NCBI GenBank assembly: GCA_002449145.1
Contig: DKCG01000023.1
Coordinates: 64,401 to 90,734 of the forward strand
Origin: Christensenella sp. UBA6880
Lineage (GTDB): Bacteria; Bacillota; Clostridia; Christensenellales; CAG-917
Reading direction: 5' to 3'
Length of the DNA: 26,334 nt
The notes beneath the pieces are model-generated. The model was not told where the DNA came from. It did not search any database and saw nothing but the letters and a program-made list of their open reading frames with translations. Positions within the stretch are counted from its first letter, which is position 1. Each line of letters opens with the position of its first letter. Made by a program: the position numbers and the translations under genes. Of the stretch, positions 15,638-21,543 are shown one piece after another.

Positions 15638-15714
15638 GGGCCTTTAGCTCAGTTGGTTAGAGCAGTCGGCTCATAACCGATCGGTCCGCGGTTCGAGTCC
15701 GTGAAGGCCCACCA
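15638..15714 (+). tRNA. tRNA with CAT anticodon (elongator Met or lysidine-type Ile2)
   Basis: Acceptor GGGCCTT/AAGGCCC, anticodon loop CTCATAA, encoded CCA. The paired first base pair (G-C) rules out an initiator tRNA. Met and tilS-modified Ile2 cannot be told apart with certainty by eye. Confidence 0.9.
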
Positions 15715-15730
15715 AAATTTAAAATCATTT

Positions 15731-15807
15731 GGCCCGGTAGTACAGTTGGTTAGTACGCCAGCCTGTCACGCTGGAGGTCAGGGGTTCGAGCCCCCTCCGG
15801 GTCGCCA
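15731..15807 (+). tRNA. tRNA-Asp (GTC anticodon)
   Basis: Acceptor GGCCCGG/CCGGGTC (one G-T pair), anticodon stem CCAGC/GCTGG with loop CTGTCAC, discriminator G and encoded CCA. Confidence 0.95.
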
Positions 15808-15873
15808 TCAAAGTTTGTGGCAGTGACAACCGTCACTGCCATAAAACTAAAATAGGGGATTGAAATCCCAAAT

Positions 15874-15949
15874 GCCTCGGTAGCTCAGGTGGTAGAGCAA
15901 GGGACTGAAAATCCCTGTGTCGGTGGTTCGAGTCCGCCCCGAGGCACCA
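15874..15949 (+). tRNA. tRNA-Phe (GAA anticodon)
   Basis: Acceptor GCCTCGG/CCGAGGC, anticodon stem AGGGA/TCCCT with loop CTGAAAA, encoded CCA. The 66-base gap before it holds a small GGCAGTGAC/GTCACTGCC inverted repeat (15819-15840). Confidence 0.95.
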
Positions 15950-15961
15950 ACAACTCAATAC

Positions 15962-16037
15962 GCTGGTGTAGCTCAACAGGCAGAGCAACTGATTTGTAAT
16001 CAGTAGGTTGTTGGTTCGATTCCGATCACCAGCTCCA
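15962..16037 (+). tRNA. tRNA-Thr (TGT anticodon)
   Basis: Acceptor GCTGGTG/CACCAGC, anticodon stem ACTGA/TCAGT with loop TTTGTAA, discriminator T and encoded CCA. Confidence 0.95.
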
Positions 16038-16040
16038 TAC

Positions 16041-16125
<85 letters not shown>

Positions 16126-16133
16126 AAAACGCC

Positions 16134-16165
16134 AAAACCCTACTAAACAGTAGGGTTTTTCATTT
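16134..16165 (+). terminator. Terminator of the tRNA cluster
   Basis: An 11-bp stem (AAAACCCTACT with AGTAGGGTTTT) around loop AAAC, followed by T and CATTTTTT. It begins nine bases after tRNA-Tyr. Confidence 0.88.
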
Positions 16166-16223
16166 TTTACATCTCTGTTTTTTGCGTGGAATTGCGCGGA
16201 TTTGCGGGGGTTTTCGTGGGTTT

Positions 16224-16246
16224 TATTACCAAAAGTATTACCAAAT
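16224..16246. repeat. Direct repeat TATTACCAAA, two copies
   Basis: TATTACCAAA at 16224-16233 and 16236-16245, a 12-bp period, just beyond the integrase stop codon and beside the likely attachment site. It could be a pair of integrase arm-type binding sites; chance is also possible in AT-rich DNA. Confidence 0.35.
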
Positions 16247-16258
16247 TTTACAAAGAAA

Positions 16259-17368
16259 TCACAACAAAGAAACGACTTTTAACTTGTCTTCTTCGGTGTG
16301 GTGTGCATAGGTCTTTACAACTTGTTCCAAAGTGTCGCCGATTAGCGCGGCGATAACACCGAAATTTGCGCCTTTTGACATCAGCAAAGAAACATATGAA
16401 TGTCGTAAATCGTGTATTCGTATTTTTTTTACGCCAGATTTCTCTATACCATTTGTATAGGCTTCTTGAATGGCATTAAGCGATATTGGATTCTTTTCAC
16501 CAAAAATGTAGACGTTTTTTATGTAATGCGCTTTTTTGTATGCCAGCCATTCATTGAGAACGTCGATTGCTTTTTGAGGCAACGGAACGAAACGCGACTT
16601 ATAATTTTTTGTTTCGGTAATCCGATACGGCGAATTGTCCATTGTTTTGCGCGTGAAAGTACCGTGTATATATAGTTGCTGTCCATCATAGTCTTCTGCA
16701 CGCAACGCTTGTAACTCGCCAACACGACAGCCACAATAAAACAGAGTGGTGAATAGTGCTTTGTATTTTATTTTGCCAACCGACGCTATGAATTGCTCAA
16801 ATTCCGCTTCTGTCCAAATTTGGCGAGGTTCTTTATTATCTTTGCGTTTCGGCATTTTAACGCCGTTAAGAGCGTTTTCAAGACCATAATGCTCAACGCA
16901 CCAAGAATAAAAGACGGTGAATTGCCCGTATATCTTCGACAGTGTTTTTTGAGTGTAGAGTTTGCCTCTGTATGTTTTTGCCCACAGTTGGTCTTGCCAC
17001 TCGATTATGTCTTGCTTGGTTATCATTTTCATATCACGCCCGCAAAAAAAATCATCATAATGTAATTTTGCGGTATGAATAAAATCATACAAAGAACTTT
17101 CCTTGACGTTGTTTTGGGCATACCCGAGATATTCTCGGCGTGCGAGTTCATAGCGAACTACAACCTTTCCGTCGTACTTTTGAGGTGCGACAAGGTATTC
17201 TTCCATAAACTTTTCGTACGCCATTTTTGCGAGTTTTTTTGTCTTAAATCCCGAAAGTTTCTTTTGCTTACGCCCGTCACCAGTATTGACATAAAAATAT
17301 ATGTCGTACAGAGTGCCGTTCTTCTTGGTTTCGCGTTCTTGAATGTTGTACTTAAATGTGTTTGGCAT
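16259..17368 (-). CDS. int: Phage-type tyrosine integrase
   Basis: Catalyses integration and excision of the element, 369 residues. There is an N-terminal AP2-like arm-binding part (residues 1-60, KKNGTLYDIYFYVNTGDGRKQKKLSGFKTK-type pattern), a core-binding domain (about 75-175), and a catalytic domain with R215 (GCRVGEL), K254 or K257, H319 and R322 (IHDLRHSY) and nucleophile Y354 (VKTYAH). The position of the usual LGH histidine reads IGD (D345), a variant I recall in some Firmicutes integrases. The gene points at the tRNA-Tyr end, as expected next to an attachment site. No clear Shine-Dalgarno is visible (AGGATT 20 bases upstream is too far). Confidence 0.92.
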   Translation of the reverse strand: MPNTFKYNIQERETKKNGTLYDIYFYVNTGDGRKQKKLSGFKTKKLAKMAYEKFMEEYLVAPQKYDGKVVVRYELARREYLGYAQNNVKESSLYDFIHTAKLHYDDFFCGRDMKMITKQDIIEWQDQLWAKTYRGKLYTQKTLSKIYGQFTVFYSWCVEHYGLENALNGVKMPKRKDNKEPRQIWTEAEFEQFIASVGKIKYKALFTTLFYCGCRVGELQALRAEDYDGQQLYIHGTFTRKTMDNSPYRITETKNYKSRFVPLPQKAIDVLNEWLAYKKAHYIKNVYIFGEKNPISLNAIQEAYTNGIEKSGVKKIRIHDLRHSYVSLLMSKGANFGVIAALIGDTLEQVVKTYAHHTEEDKLKVVSLL

Positions 17369-17461
17369 AGTTTATATTTTATGATATAATCCTTATATAA
17401 GCCTCTACTGTTGTCGAATGCTTGCGCTGTCCGTGAGCGGTTTGTAGTCAACGTGGGGGTT

Positions 17462-18424
17462 TTAGATTTTTTCTGACACCTTTATTAGTATTGATATAAA
17501 ATCAAATAGGCTGTAATTTTGCTGTTTATATAAAACAACTGCAAATTCAGCAGGTATGGCTAACAACTGTTTTAATTCCTCATAGAAACTACTTATAAAG
17601 AAATCAAATCGTTCTTTTGTTGTCAAATGATAGAATATGATTGCGATTGATATTATGTTGTTATATCTTAACGACTTTCCGTAGTTTTGTTTCAAAAACG
17701 AAACAAACGGATTTGTAGAACTGATAGCGAATTTCGTTTTGAAATTATACAACCTTAAATTGTGAGCGCACAAGTTTCTTATGTTCGACATTATACACAA
17801 AAAGTTGAAAAGGTCATCGGCGGTTATGGGTTTTCCGTAAATAGATGTTATGTGTGTGCAAATTTTGTTCTTTAATGGCATTTTTAGACAGAAGAAAAAG
17901 TTTTTCAAATCGGTCAGTGTCATATGCGATACAAAAACCCAAATTGGTATTTCGCCATAAACGTCCATATAATGGCGTACATTTTCATTTGATTTATCAG
18001 GGTTATCGTAGCAATTTTTGATTTGGTCTTTTAGCCTTTGAATAAGAGTATTTGCTGAATTTTCCAATTTTTGATTATATCTATTGTATGAATTAATATC
18101 TAAATAGGCATAACCATTATAGTTTTGCGAAAATTCATAAGCAATTATAGATTTTAGAGTGTTTTCAACGTCTAAAAGCAAAGCAAGTGTATTGTGTCGC
18201 AATTCTTTATCAAAAAGGTATAGGGTAGATAAATACTCAAATTTGGTATTCTCAACAAAATTATCACTTCCATCGATTAAGAATGCGTCTTTGTATCCGT
18301 TGATTACGTTATAATAGTTTTCTTTTTCTAAAAAACGTTTTGCACTCATTTCGTCTTCTATTATGAGATTGCGTGATTTTAGAATTTCAATTTGTTCGTC
18401 GTAAGTTTTGAATGGTTTTGTCAT
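17462..18424 (-). CDS. Abi_2 (AbiD/AbiF-like) abortive-infection protein, HEPN type
   Basis: A 320-residue predicted HEPN ribonuclease toxin that stops phage growth by disabling the host cell. Family marks are the N-terminus KPFKTYDEQIEILKSRNLII, NYYNVINGYKDAF (37-49), LRHNTLALLLDVENTLKS (75-92) and the HEPN motif R216-N-L-C-A-H221. The start is ATG 18424. The frame is open upstream to 18535, but that part would be read through the structured RNA and does not look like Abi_2. No Shine-Dalgarno precedes the ATG, because the terminator-like hairpin ends four bases before it. It lies between integrase and repressor on the lysogeny strand, the usual place for prophage-borne defence genes. AT-rich compared with its neighbours. 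Confidence 0.85.
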   Translation of the reverse strand: MTKPFKTYDEQIEILKSRNLIIEDEMSAKRFLEKENYYNVINGYKDAFLIDGSDNFVENTKFEYLSTLYLFDKELRHNTLALLLDVENTLKSIIAYEFSQNYNGYAYLDINSYNRYNQKLENSANTLIQRLKDQIKNCYDNPDKSNENVRHYMDVYGEIPIWVFVSHMTLTDLKNFFFCLKMPLKNKICTHITSIYGKPITADDLFNFLCIMSNIRNLCAHNLRLYNFKTKFAISSTNPFVSFLKQNYGKSLRYNNIISIAIIFYHLTTKERFDFFISSFYEELKQLLAIPAEFAVVLYKQQNYSLFDFISILIKVSEKI

Positions 18425-18533
18425 AAGCAAAAAGAGCCAACACATTGTGCTGACTCTTTTCACATTTGTTGGCTGTGCTACATATAGCGCACAGTACATA
18501 CCACGAAGTGATGGAGTGGATATACCGACCATC
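18425..18533 (-). ncRNA. Structured leader RNA of the Abi gene (Abi-F RNA-like)
   Basis: Predicted transcript from about 18533 leftward. Reading along it: GATGG (18533-18529) pairs with CCATC (18514-18510); CCAC (18519-18516) pairs with GTGG (18504-18501). These two are interleaved, forming an H-type pseudoknot. CTGTGC/GCACAG (18494-18489 with 18478-18473) forms a third hairpin. A 14-bp terminator follows (18460-18447 with 18443-18430, loop AAT). A conserved RNA upstream of AbiF-like genes has been described computationally as the Abi-F motif. Whether this sequence matches its consensus needs a covariance-model search. Confidence 0.7.
18429..18460 (-). terminator. Terminator/attenuator just before the Abi start codon
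   Basis: AAAAGAGTCAGCAC pairs with GTGTTGGCTCTTTT (two G-T pairs, 3-base loop), followed by a short U tract that ends at 18429. The upstream AGCCAACA (18474-18467) can instead pair perfectly with TGTTGGCT (18442-18435), which would break the terminator. Confidence 0.75.
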
Positions 18534-18539
18534 AACTGT

Positions 18540-18568
18540 ATGATACAAAATTATTTTATGCTTGTCAA
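18540..18568 (-). promoter_or_regulatory. Promoter of the Abi leader RNA and gene
   Basis: Minus-strand TTGACA (18568-18563), 17-bp spacer, TATCAT (18545-18540). This is one substitution from consensus, so the leader RNA should be strongly made. The predicted start is at 18533-18532. Confidence 0.8.
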
Positions 18569-18671
18569 CACAAATTTATTCCATTAGATGAATAAAATTC
18601 AAGAAATTATGCCAGCATTTCCCCTTTTTTTATTTTTTAATACCTCACGTAACCCATATTCGGGTTGAGAA

Positions 18672-19304
18672 TCAAATATCTCGAATCAGTTTTACTGCCT
18701 TGCCGAGTATGCGGAACTGGTCAAATTCGTTGGCAAAGATTCGCTTCGTGTCATATTCTGGGTTGTTTGGAACAAGGTCAACCCAGTTTTCGCCGACGGA
18801 ATACACTACTTTTTTTATCGTCGCTTCGTCGCCGTTGTACAGAACAATCGCCGTCGTTCCGCTGTCTACGCTGTCGGTGCGTAGAACAAGCACGCGGTCG
18901 CCGTCAAGTATCTTCGGATACATTGAGTTGCCCCGCACTTGCAACACGAAATAATCGCTTGCAGGACGACCGCAAAGCATTTCAATAGGTATCGAAATAA
19001 GGTCGCCTGTGCTTAATTCTTCAACCGTTCCGTCATAACCCGCTTTGATAGTGCCGATGACGGGGAATGGAACGATAGCGTCGGGCGTGTACGCGTTATC
19101 TAATGTGTGCGTGGGGGTATCACGTCCAAGAAGATAGTCAACTGAAACATTGAATAAATCGGCAAGTTTTTTAATGCTATCATTATCTATTTTTACTTTC
19201 CCATTTTCCCAATATGAATAATTGTTTTGAGAAATACCAACATATTTAGCCACATCTTGCTGTGTCAAACCTTTCGATTTTCGTACCTCTTTTAATCTCA
19301 ACAT
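18672..19304 (-). CDS. Prophage repressor, XRE DNA-binding plus S24 peptidase
   Basis: CI-type repressor that keeps the element silent and self-cleaves when RecA is activated by DNA damage. Residues 1-62 are an HTH_XRE domain (LTQQDVAKYVGISQNNYSYW, ending FNVSVDYLLG). Residues about 80-205 are a LexA/S24 domain with cleavage site A88-G89 (IKAGYDG), catalytic serine S127 (VRGNSMYP) and lysine K164 or K165 (ATIKKVVY). The length of 210 is typical. AGAGGTGAT lies just before the ATG. It faces away from the early operon across an operator-promoter region with repeated ATTGATAAA sites. Confidence 0.94.
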   Translation of the reverse strand: MLRLKEVRKSKGLTQQDVAKYVGISQNNYSYWENGKVKIDNDSIKKLADLFNVSVDYLLGRDTPTHTLDNAYTPDAIVPFPVIGTIKAGYDGTVEELSTGDLISIPIEMLCGRPASDYFVLQVRGNSMYPKILDGDRVLVLRTDSVDSGTTAIVLYNGDEATIKKVVYSVGENWVDLVPNNPEYDTKRIFANEFDQFRILGKAVKLIRDI

Positions 19305-19325
19305 ATATCACCTCTTTTGATTTTT

Positions 19326-19353
19326 ATTATAAACAAAAATGATAATCACGCAA
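19326..19353 (-). promoter_or_regulatory. Repressor-maintenance type promoter
   Basis: Minus-strand TTGCGT (19353-19348), 16-bp spacer, TATAAT (19331-19326), about 15-20 bases before the repressor ribosome site. Confidence 0.6.
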
Positions 19354-19368
19354 GGGGGAATATTTTTT

Positions 19369-19439
19369 ATTGATAAATTATTGATAAAATCCTTGACATT
19401 GATAAAAATATCAATTAAAATATCATTACGATTGATAAA
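19369..19439. promoter_or_regulatory. Prophage operator array with early promoter
   Basis: ATTGATAAA occurs at 19369-19377, 19380-19388, 19398-19406 and 19431-19439. The third copy is half of a perfect palindrome TTGATA-AAAA-TATCAA (19399-19414). The rightward early promoter is TTGACA (19393-19398), 17-bp spacer, TAAAAT (19416-19421), so the palindrome fills the spacer exactly. The first two copies are 11 bp apart, one helical turn. The repressor (and perhaps a Cro-like protein) is expected to bind here. Confidence 0.8.
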
Positions 19440-19490
19440 ACAGCAACAAAGCAAATCACATTTCATTTATCAAAAACGGAGGGAAGAAAG

Positions 19491-19592
19491 ATGGAAGATT
19501 TTTTCAAAATTGGAGCAATTGTCTTATCGATTATCGGTGTTGTGCTTTCGGTAGTAGCACTTCTTATGAATCACGGGATTATCCCCTCGTGA
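19491..19592 (+). CDS. Small single-helix membrane protein, first early gene
   Basis: A 33-residue protein, MEDFFKIG... to ...NHGIIPS, with one hydrophobic helix (about residues 7-26). A strong ribosome site GGAGGGAAG lies before the ATG. It is the first ORF after the early promoter. I do not recognise it. A lysogeny or superinfection-related membrane peptide is possible, but nothing in the sequence decides this. Confidence 0.6.
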   Translation: MEDFFKIGAIVLSIIGVVLSVVALLMNHGIIPS

Positions 19593-19648
19593 GCAGTCCA
19601 GTTTATAAAACAAACGAACTTTGAAAATTAAATATGGAGGTGAGGATA

Positions 19649-19807
19649 GTGAGTAATTCCGAACTGTTGAAAAAACTCAACAACCTCGCAGAACCGTTGT
19701 TTAAGAATGGCGTGCTTGATATTCATCAAGTGATTGTCATTGATAGCAATGGCGCGAGGATTGTACGAGAAGAAGAATTTGAGCCGTTTGCCGAAATCGG
19801 CGATTAG
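19649..19807 (+). CDS. Small acidic protein of unknown function
   Basis: A 52-residue protein starting at GTG after GGAGGTGAGG. It begins MSNSELLKKLNNLAEPLF and ends in an acidic tail (REEEFEPFAEIGD). No family is recognised. Good ribosome site, a helical N-terminus and a stop overlapping the convergent KTSC gene support it as real. It is the second gene of the early operon, between a membrane peptide and HTH proteins. Confidence 0.6.
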   Translation: MSNSELLKKLNNLAEPLFKNGVLDIHQVIVIDSNGARIVREEEFEPFAEIGD

Positions 19808-20010
19808 TAAATTCTTTGATAGGGGTATCTACCTTTCACAGCGGCTGCAAGGTATGTACCGGGGTGAGGGAATGAAACCAAGCGTTGATAGATACTTTCA
19901 GGGACATAGAAGTATTGATAGACGTTTCCGTTTAGGAACTCTACTTCAAGCACTTGGTTTTCATAACCCACCGAAGCAACGTTTGTTGAACTCACTGGGA
20001 TTCTCTTCAC
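19804..20010 (-). CDS. KTSC-domain protein
   Basis: A 68-residue protein of the KTSC family, a small domain common in phages and bacteria and of unproven function. The pattern RIPVSSTNVASVGYE...LEVEFLNGNVYQYFYVPESIYQRL...GTYLAAAVKGRYPYQRIY fits the family along its whole length. AGAGGTG is correctly spaced from GTG at 20010; the GTG at 20019 lies inside the ribosome site and is rejected. It is the only leftward gene within the rightward early operon, with a consensus promoter of its own (20043-20071), and its 3' end overlaps the previous gene by four bases. Confidence 0.82.
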   Translation of the reverse strand: MKRIPVSSTNVASVGYENQVLEVEFLNGNVYQYFYVPESIYQRLVSFPHPGTYLAAAVKGRYPYQRIY

Positions 20011-20042
20011 GATGTTCACCTCTTTATTTAATAAATATAAGC

Positions 20043-20071
20043 ATTATAACACTTTATAGGGGGAATGTCAA
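20043..20071 (-). promoter_or_regulatory. Consensus SigA promoter for the KTSC gene
   Basis: Minus-strand TTGACA (20071-20066), 17-bp spacer, TATAAT (20048-20043): perfect in both boxes and spacing. Its -35 overlaps the start codon of the rightward HTH gene and its transcript is antisense to the early operon leader. Confidence 0.85.
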
Positions 20072-20274
20072 TGAGTTGCATTTTCACGAAAGAAATTTTG
20101 ATACGCATTATCAAATCATCTAAAAAATCGCTTCGCGTTATTTCGCTCGAAAGCGGCGTGCCACAACACACGATTGAGAACTGGTTGTATACAAACAAAG
20201 TTCCGTCAATCGAAAACACAATCGCAGTGCTTCAAGCACTTGGTTACAAATTGACAATAGAGGAGAGGCTATGA
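20071..20274 (+). CDS. Small helix-turn-helix protein
   Basis: A 67-residue protein with a likely HTH (SLRVISLESGVPQHTIENWLYTNKVPSIENTIAVLQALGYKL), probably a DNA-binding protein of the early switch. The frame has an ATG at 20065 too, but AGGGGGA at 20058-20064 leaves proper spacing only for the ATG at 20071. The stop overlaps the next gene as ATGA, so the two HTH proteins are translated together. It could be a Cro- or CII-like regulator; no target is evident. Confidence 0.7.
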   Translation: MSCIFTKEILIRIIKSSKKSLRVISLESGVPQHTIENWLYTNKVPSIENTIAVLQALGYKLTIEERL

Positions 20275-20465
20275 CGTTTAGAGAACTTTTGAAGAAAAAG
20301 AACGTAACACAGGAAGAACTTGCCGTTGCTATCGGCGTTACGCAGGCAACCATATCTTACTGGTCAATCGGCATTACGCAGCCGAGAACGCGGCATTTGA
20401 TAAAGATAGCAAAAGTGCTCGGCGTGTCGGTGAAAACACTCGTCGAATCGTTTGAGGATAAGTGA
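20271..20465 (+). CDS. XRE-family HTH regulator, Cro-like
   Basis: A 64-residue protein that is almost entirely an XRE helix-turn-helix: VTQEELAVAIGVTQATISYWSIGITQPRTRHLIKIAKVLGVSV. With no effector domain, and placed early in the operon opposite the S24 repressor, it is the best candidate for the Cro-type antagonist, or for an Xis-like regulator. GGAGAGG lies before the ATG, which overlaps the preceding stop by four bases. Confidence 0.82.
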   Translation: MTFRELLKKKNVTQEELAVAIGVTQATISYWSIGITQPRTRHLIKIAKVLGVSVKTLVESFEDK

Positions 20466-20466
20466 T

Positions 20467-20682
20467 ATGACCTACACCGAACGCGAAGCAATTATGAGCA
20501 AAGACGTTATGACGGGCGCGGATATTCAGAAGTTGCAGGGGTGCAATCCAACCCAAGCAAGCCGAATCCTCACCGATATCAAGGACGTCATCAGATTACG
20601 GGGTGGCAAGCCGCGTATCGACCAGCGAGGGAAACTGCACACGCAGGATTACTGCGATTACTACAACATCAAAAGATTTTGA
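20467..20682 (+). CDS. Putative excisionase-like or HTH early protein
   Basis: A 71-residue protein beginning MTYTEREAIMSKDVMTGADIQKLQGC, followed by NPTQASRILTDIKD, a helix-turn-helix-like stretch, and ending in a basic HTQDYCDYYNIKRF. Similar small proteins in Clostridia phages are annotated as DNA-binding or excisionase-like. The ATG at 20467 follows GAGGATAAG. The frame also opens from 20452 inside the previous gene. The function is uncertain. Confidence 0.6.
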   Translation: MTYTEREAIMSKDVMTGADIQKLQGCNPTQASRILTDIKDVIRLRGGKPRIDQRGKLHTQDYCDYYNIKRF

Positions 20683-20695
20683 GCGAGGGATAACG

Positions 20696-21370
20696 ATGAA
20701 AACTTTTACAGAGCAAGAACTTAAAGAGATTTTGAGGAAACACAAACTTTGGTTGGAAGACAGCGACCAACAAGACGCAGAACGTGCGGACTTGTCGTGT
20801 GCGGACTTGTCGCGTGCGAACTTGTCGTGTGCGTACTTGTCGTGTGCGTACTTGTCGTGTGCGGACTTGTCGGGTGCGAACTTGTCGTGTGCGGACTTGT
20901 CGGGTGCGTACTTGTCGTGTGCGAACTTGTCGGGTGCGTACTTGTCGCGTGCGGACTTGTCGGGTGCGAACTTGTCGCGTGCGGACTTGTCGGGTGCGAA
21001 CTTGCGCGATGCGGACTTGCGCGATGCGGAAAACGTTCCGTTTATTCCATACGCTTGCCCGGACTTCGGCTCGTTCATAGGTTACAAAAAAGCACAAAAC
21101 TTGATTGTGGAACTCGAAATATTGAGCGACGCAAAACGTGTATCGGCAACAGGAAGAAAGTGTCGGTGCGACAAAGCAAAAGTGCTTTCAATTCAAAACA
21201 TAGATGGAACACCGAGCATTTTTACAAGCGTTGCAAGCGATAGAGATTCAAAGTTCATATATAAGGGTGGCGAGATAGTCACAGTTGATGACTTTGACGA
21301 AAACCGTTGGAACGAATGTTCGACAGGCATTCACTTTTTTATAAACAGACAAGAGGCGGTGAATTACTAA
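20696..21370 (+). CDS. Pentapeptide-repeat protein with DUF5758-like C-terminus
   Basis: A 224-residue protein. Residues 1-30 are a helical, charged lead (TFTEQELKEILRKHKLWLED). Residues 31-110 are sixteen pentapeptides A(D/N/Y)L(S/R)x, predicted to fold as a right-handed quadrilateral beta-helix. The C-terminal part (about 113-224, FGSFIGYKKA...RKCRCDKAKVLSI) resembles the domain often attached to phage pentapeptide proteins (DUF5758). The start is ATG 20696 after GCGAGGGATAA; the upstream open frame lies in the preceding gene. The repeat is nearly perfect at DNA level. The molecular role is unknown; DNA mimicry is known for some pentapeptide proteins but is not shown here. Confidence 0.82.
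   Translation: MKTFTEQELKEILRKHKLWLEDSDQQDAERADLSCADLSRANLSCAYLSCAYLSCADLSGANLSCADLSGAYLSCANLSGAYLSRADLSGANLSRADLSGANLRDADLRDAENVPFIPYACPDFGSFIGYKKAQNLIVELEILSDAKRVSATGRKCRCDKAKVLSIQNIDGTPSIFTSVASDRDSKFIYKGGEIVTVDDFDENRWNECSTGIHFFINRQEAVNY
20786..21025 (+). repeat. 15-bp tandem repeat encoding the pentapeptides
   Basis: Sixteen head-to-tail 15-bp units of the form GCGGACTTGTCGTGT. Variation is almost limited to the second codon (GAC, AAC, TAC) and the fifth (TGT, CGT, GGT); the last two units change TCG to CGC and end GAT. The LS codons TTG TCG are identical in 14 units, pointing to recent expansion. Confidence 0.95.
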
Positions 21371-21543
21371 TGAGAATCGACAAATGTATGAACGAACTTT
21401 CAAAGATGATATTTGAGCACGGCGACACTTGCAAGGTGATGGTCGTTATTGCCAAAAAAAGTGCGGAACAAGAAAGAAAAAGCAATTTACACCCGAGTAT
21501 GACACAAGCACTCGCGCCGTTCACGAAAGGACTTGCAAAATGA
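21370..21543 (+). CDS. Small early protein of unknown function
   Basis: A 57-residue protein, MRIDKCMNELSKMIFEHG... to ...TQALAPFTKGLAK. Its ATG shares one base with the preceding TAA and its TGA overlaps the next ATG, so it is embedded in a translationally coupled chain. No recognised domain. An amphipathic N-terminal helix and a basic middle part are visible. Confidence 0.6.
   Translation: MRIDKCMNELSKMIFEHGDTCKVMVVIAKKSAEQERKSNLHPSMTQALAPFTKGLAK

Noticed and set aside
18425..18535. N-terminal extension of the Abi protein by 37 residues
   Set aside because: It would need translation through the pseudoknot and terminator, the residues do not fit Abi_2, and the first codon sits at the predicted transcription start.
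20786..21025. CRISPR-like array
   Set aside because: The 15-bp units are head-to-tail without unique spacers and encode pentapeptides in frame.
20596..21097. Minus-strand and alternative-frame ORFs over the pentapeptide repeat
   Set aside because: They are stop-free only because the 15-bp repeat lacks stops in these frames; they have no start signals.
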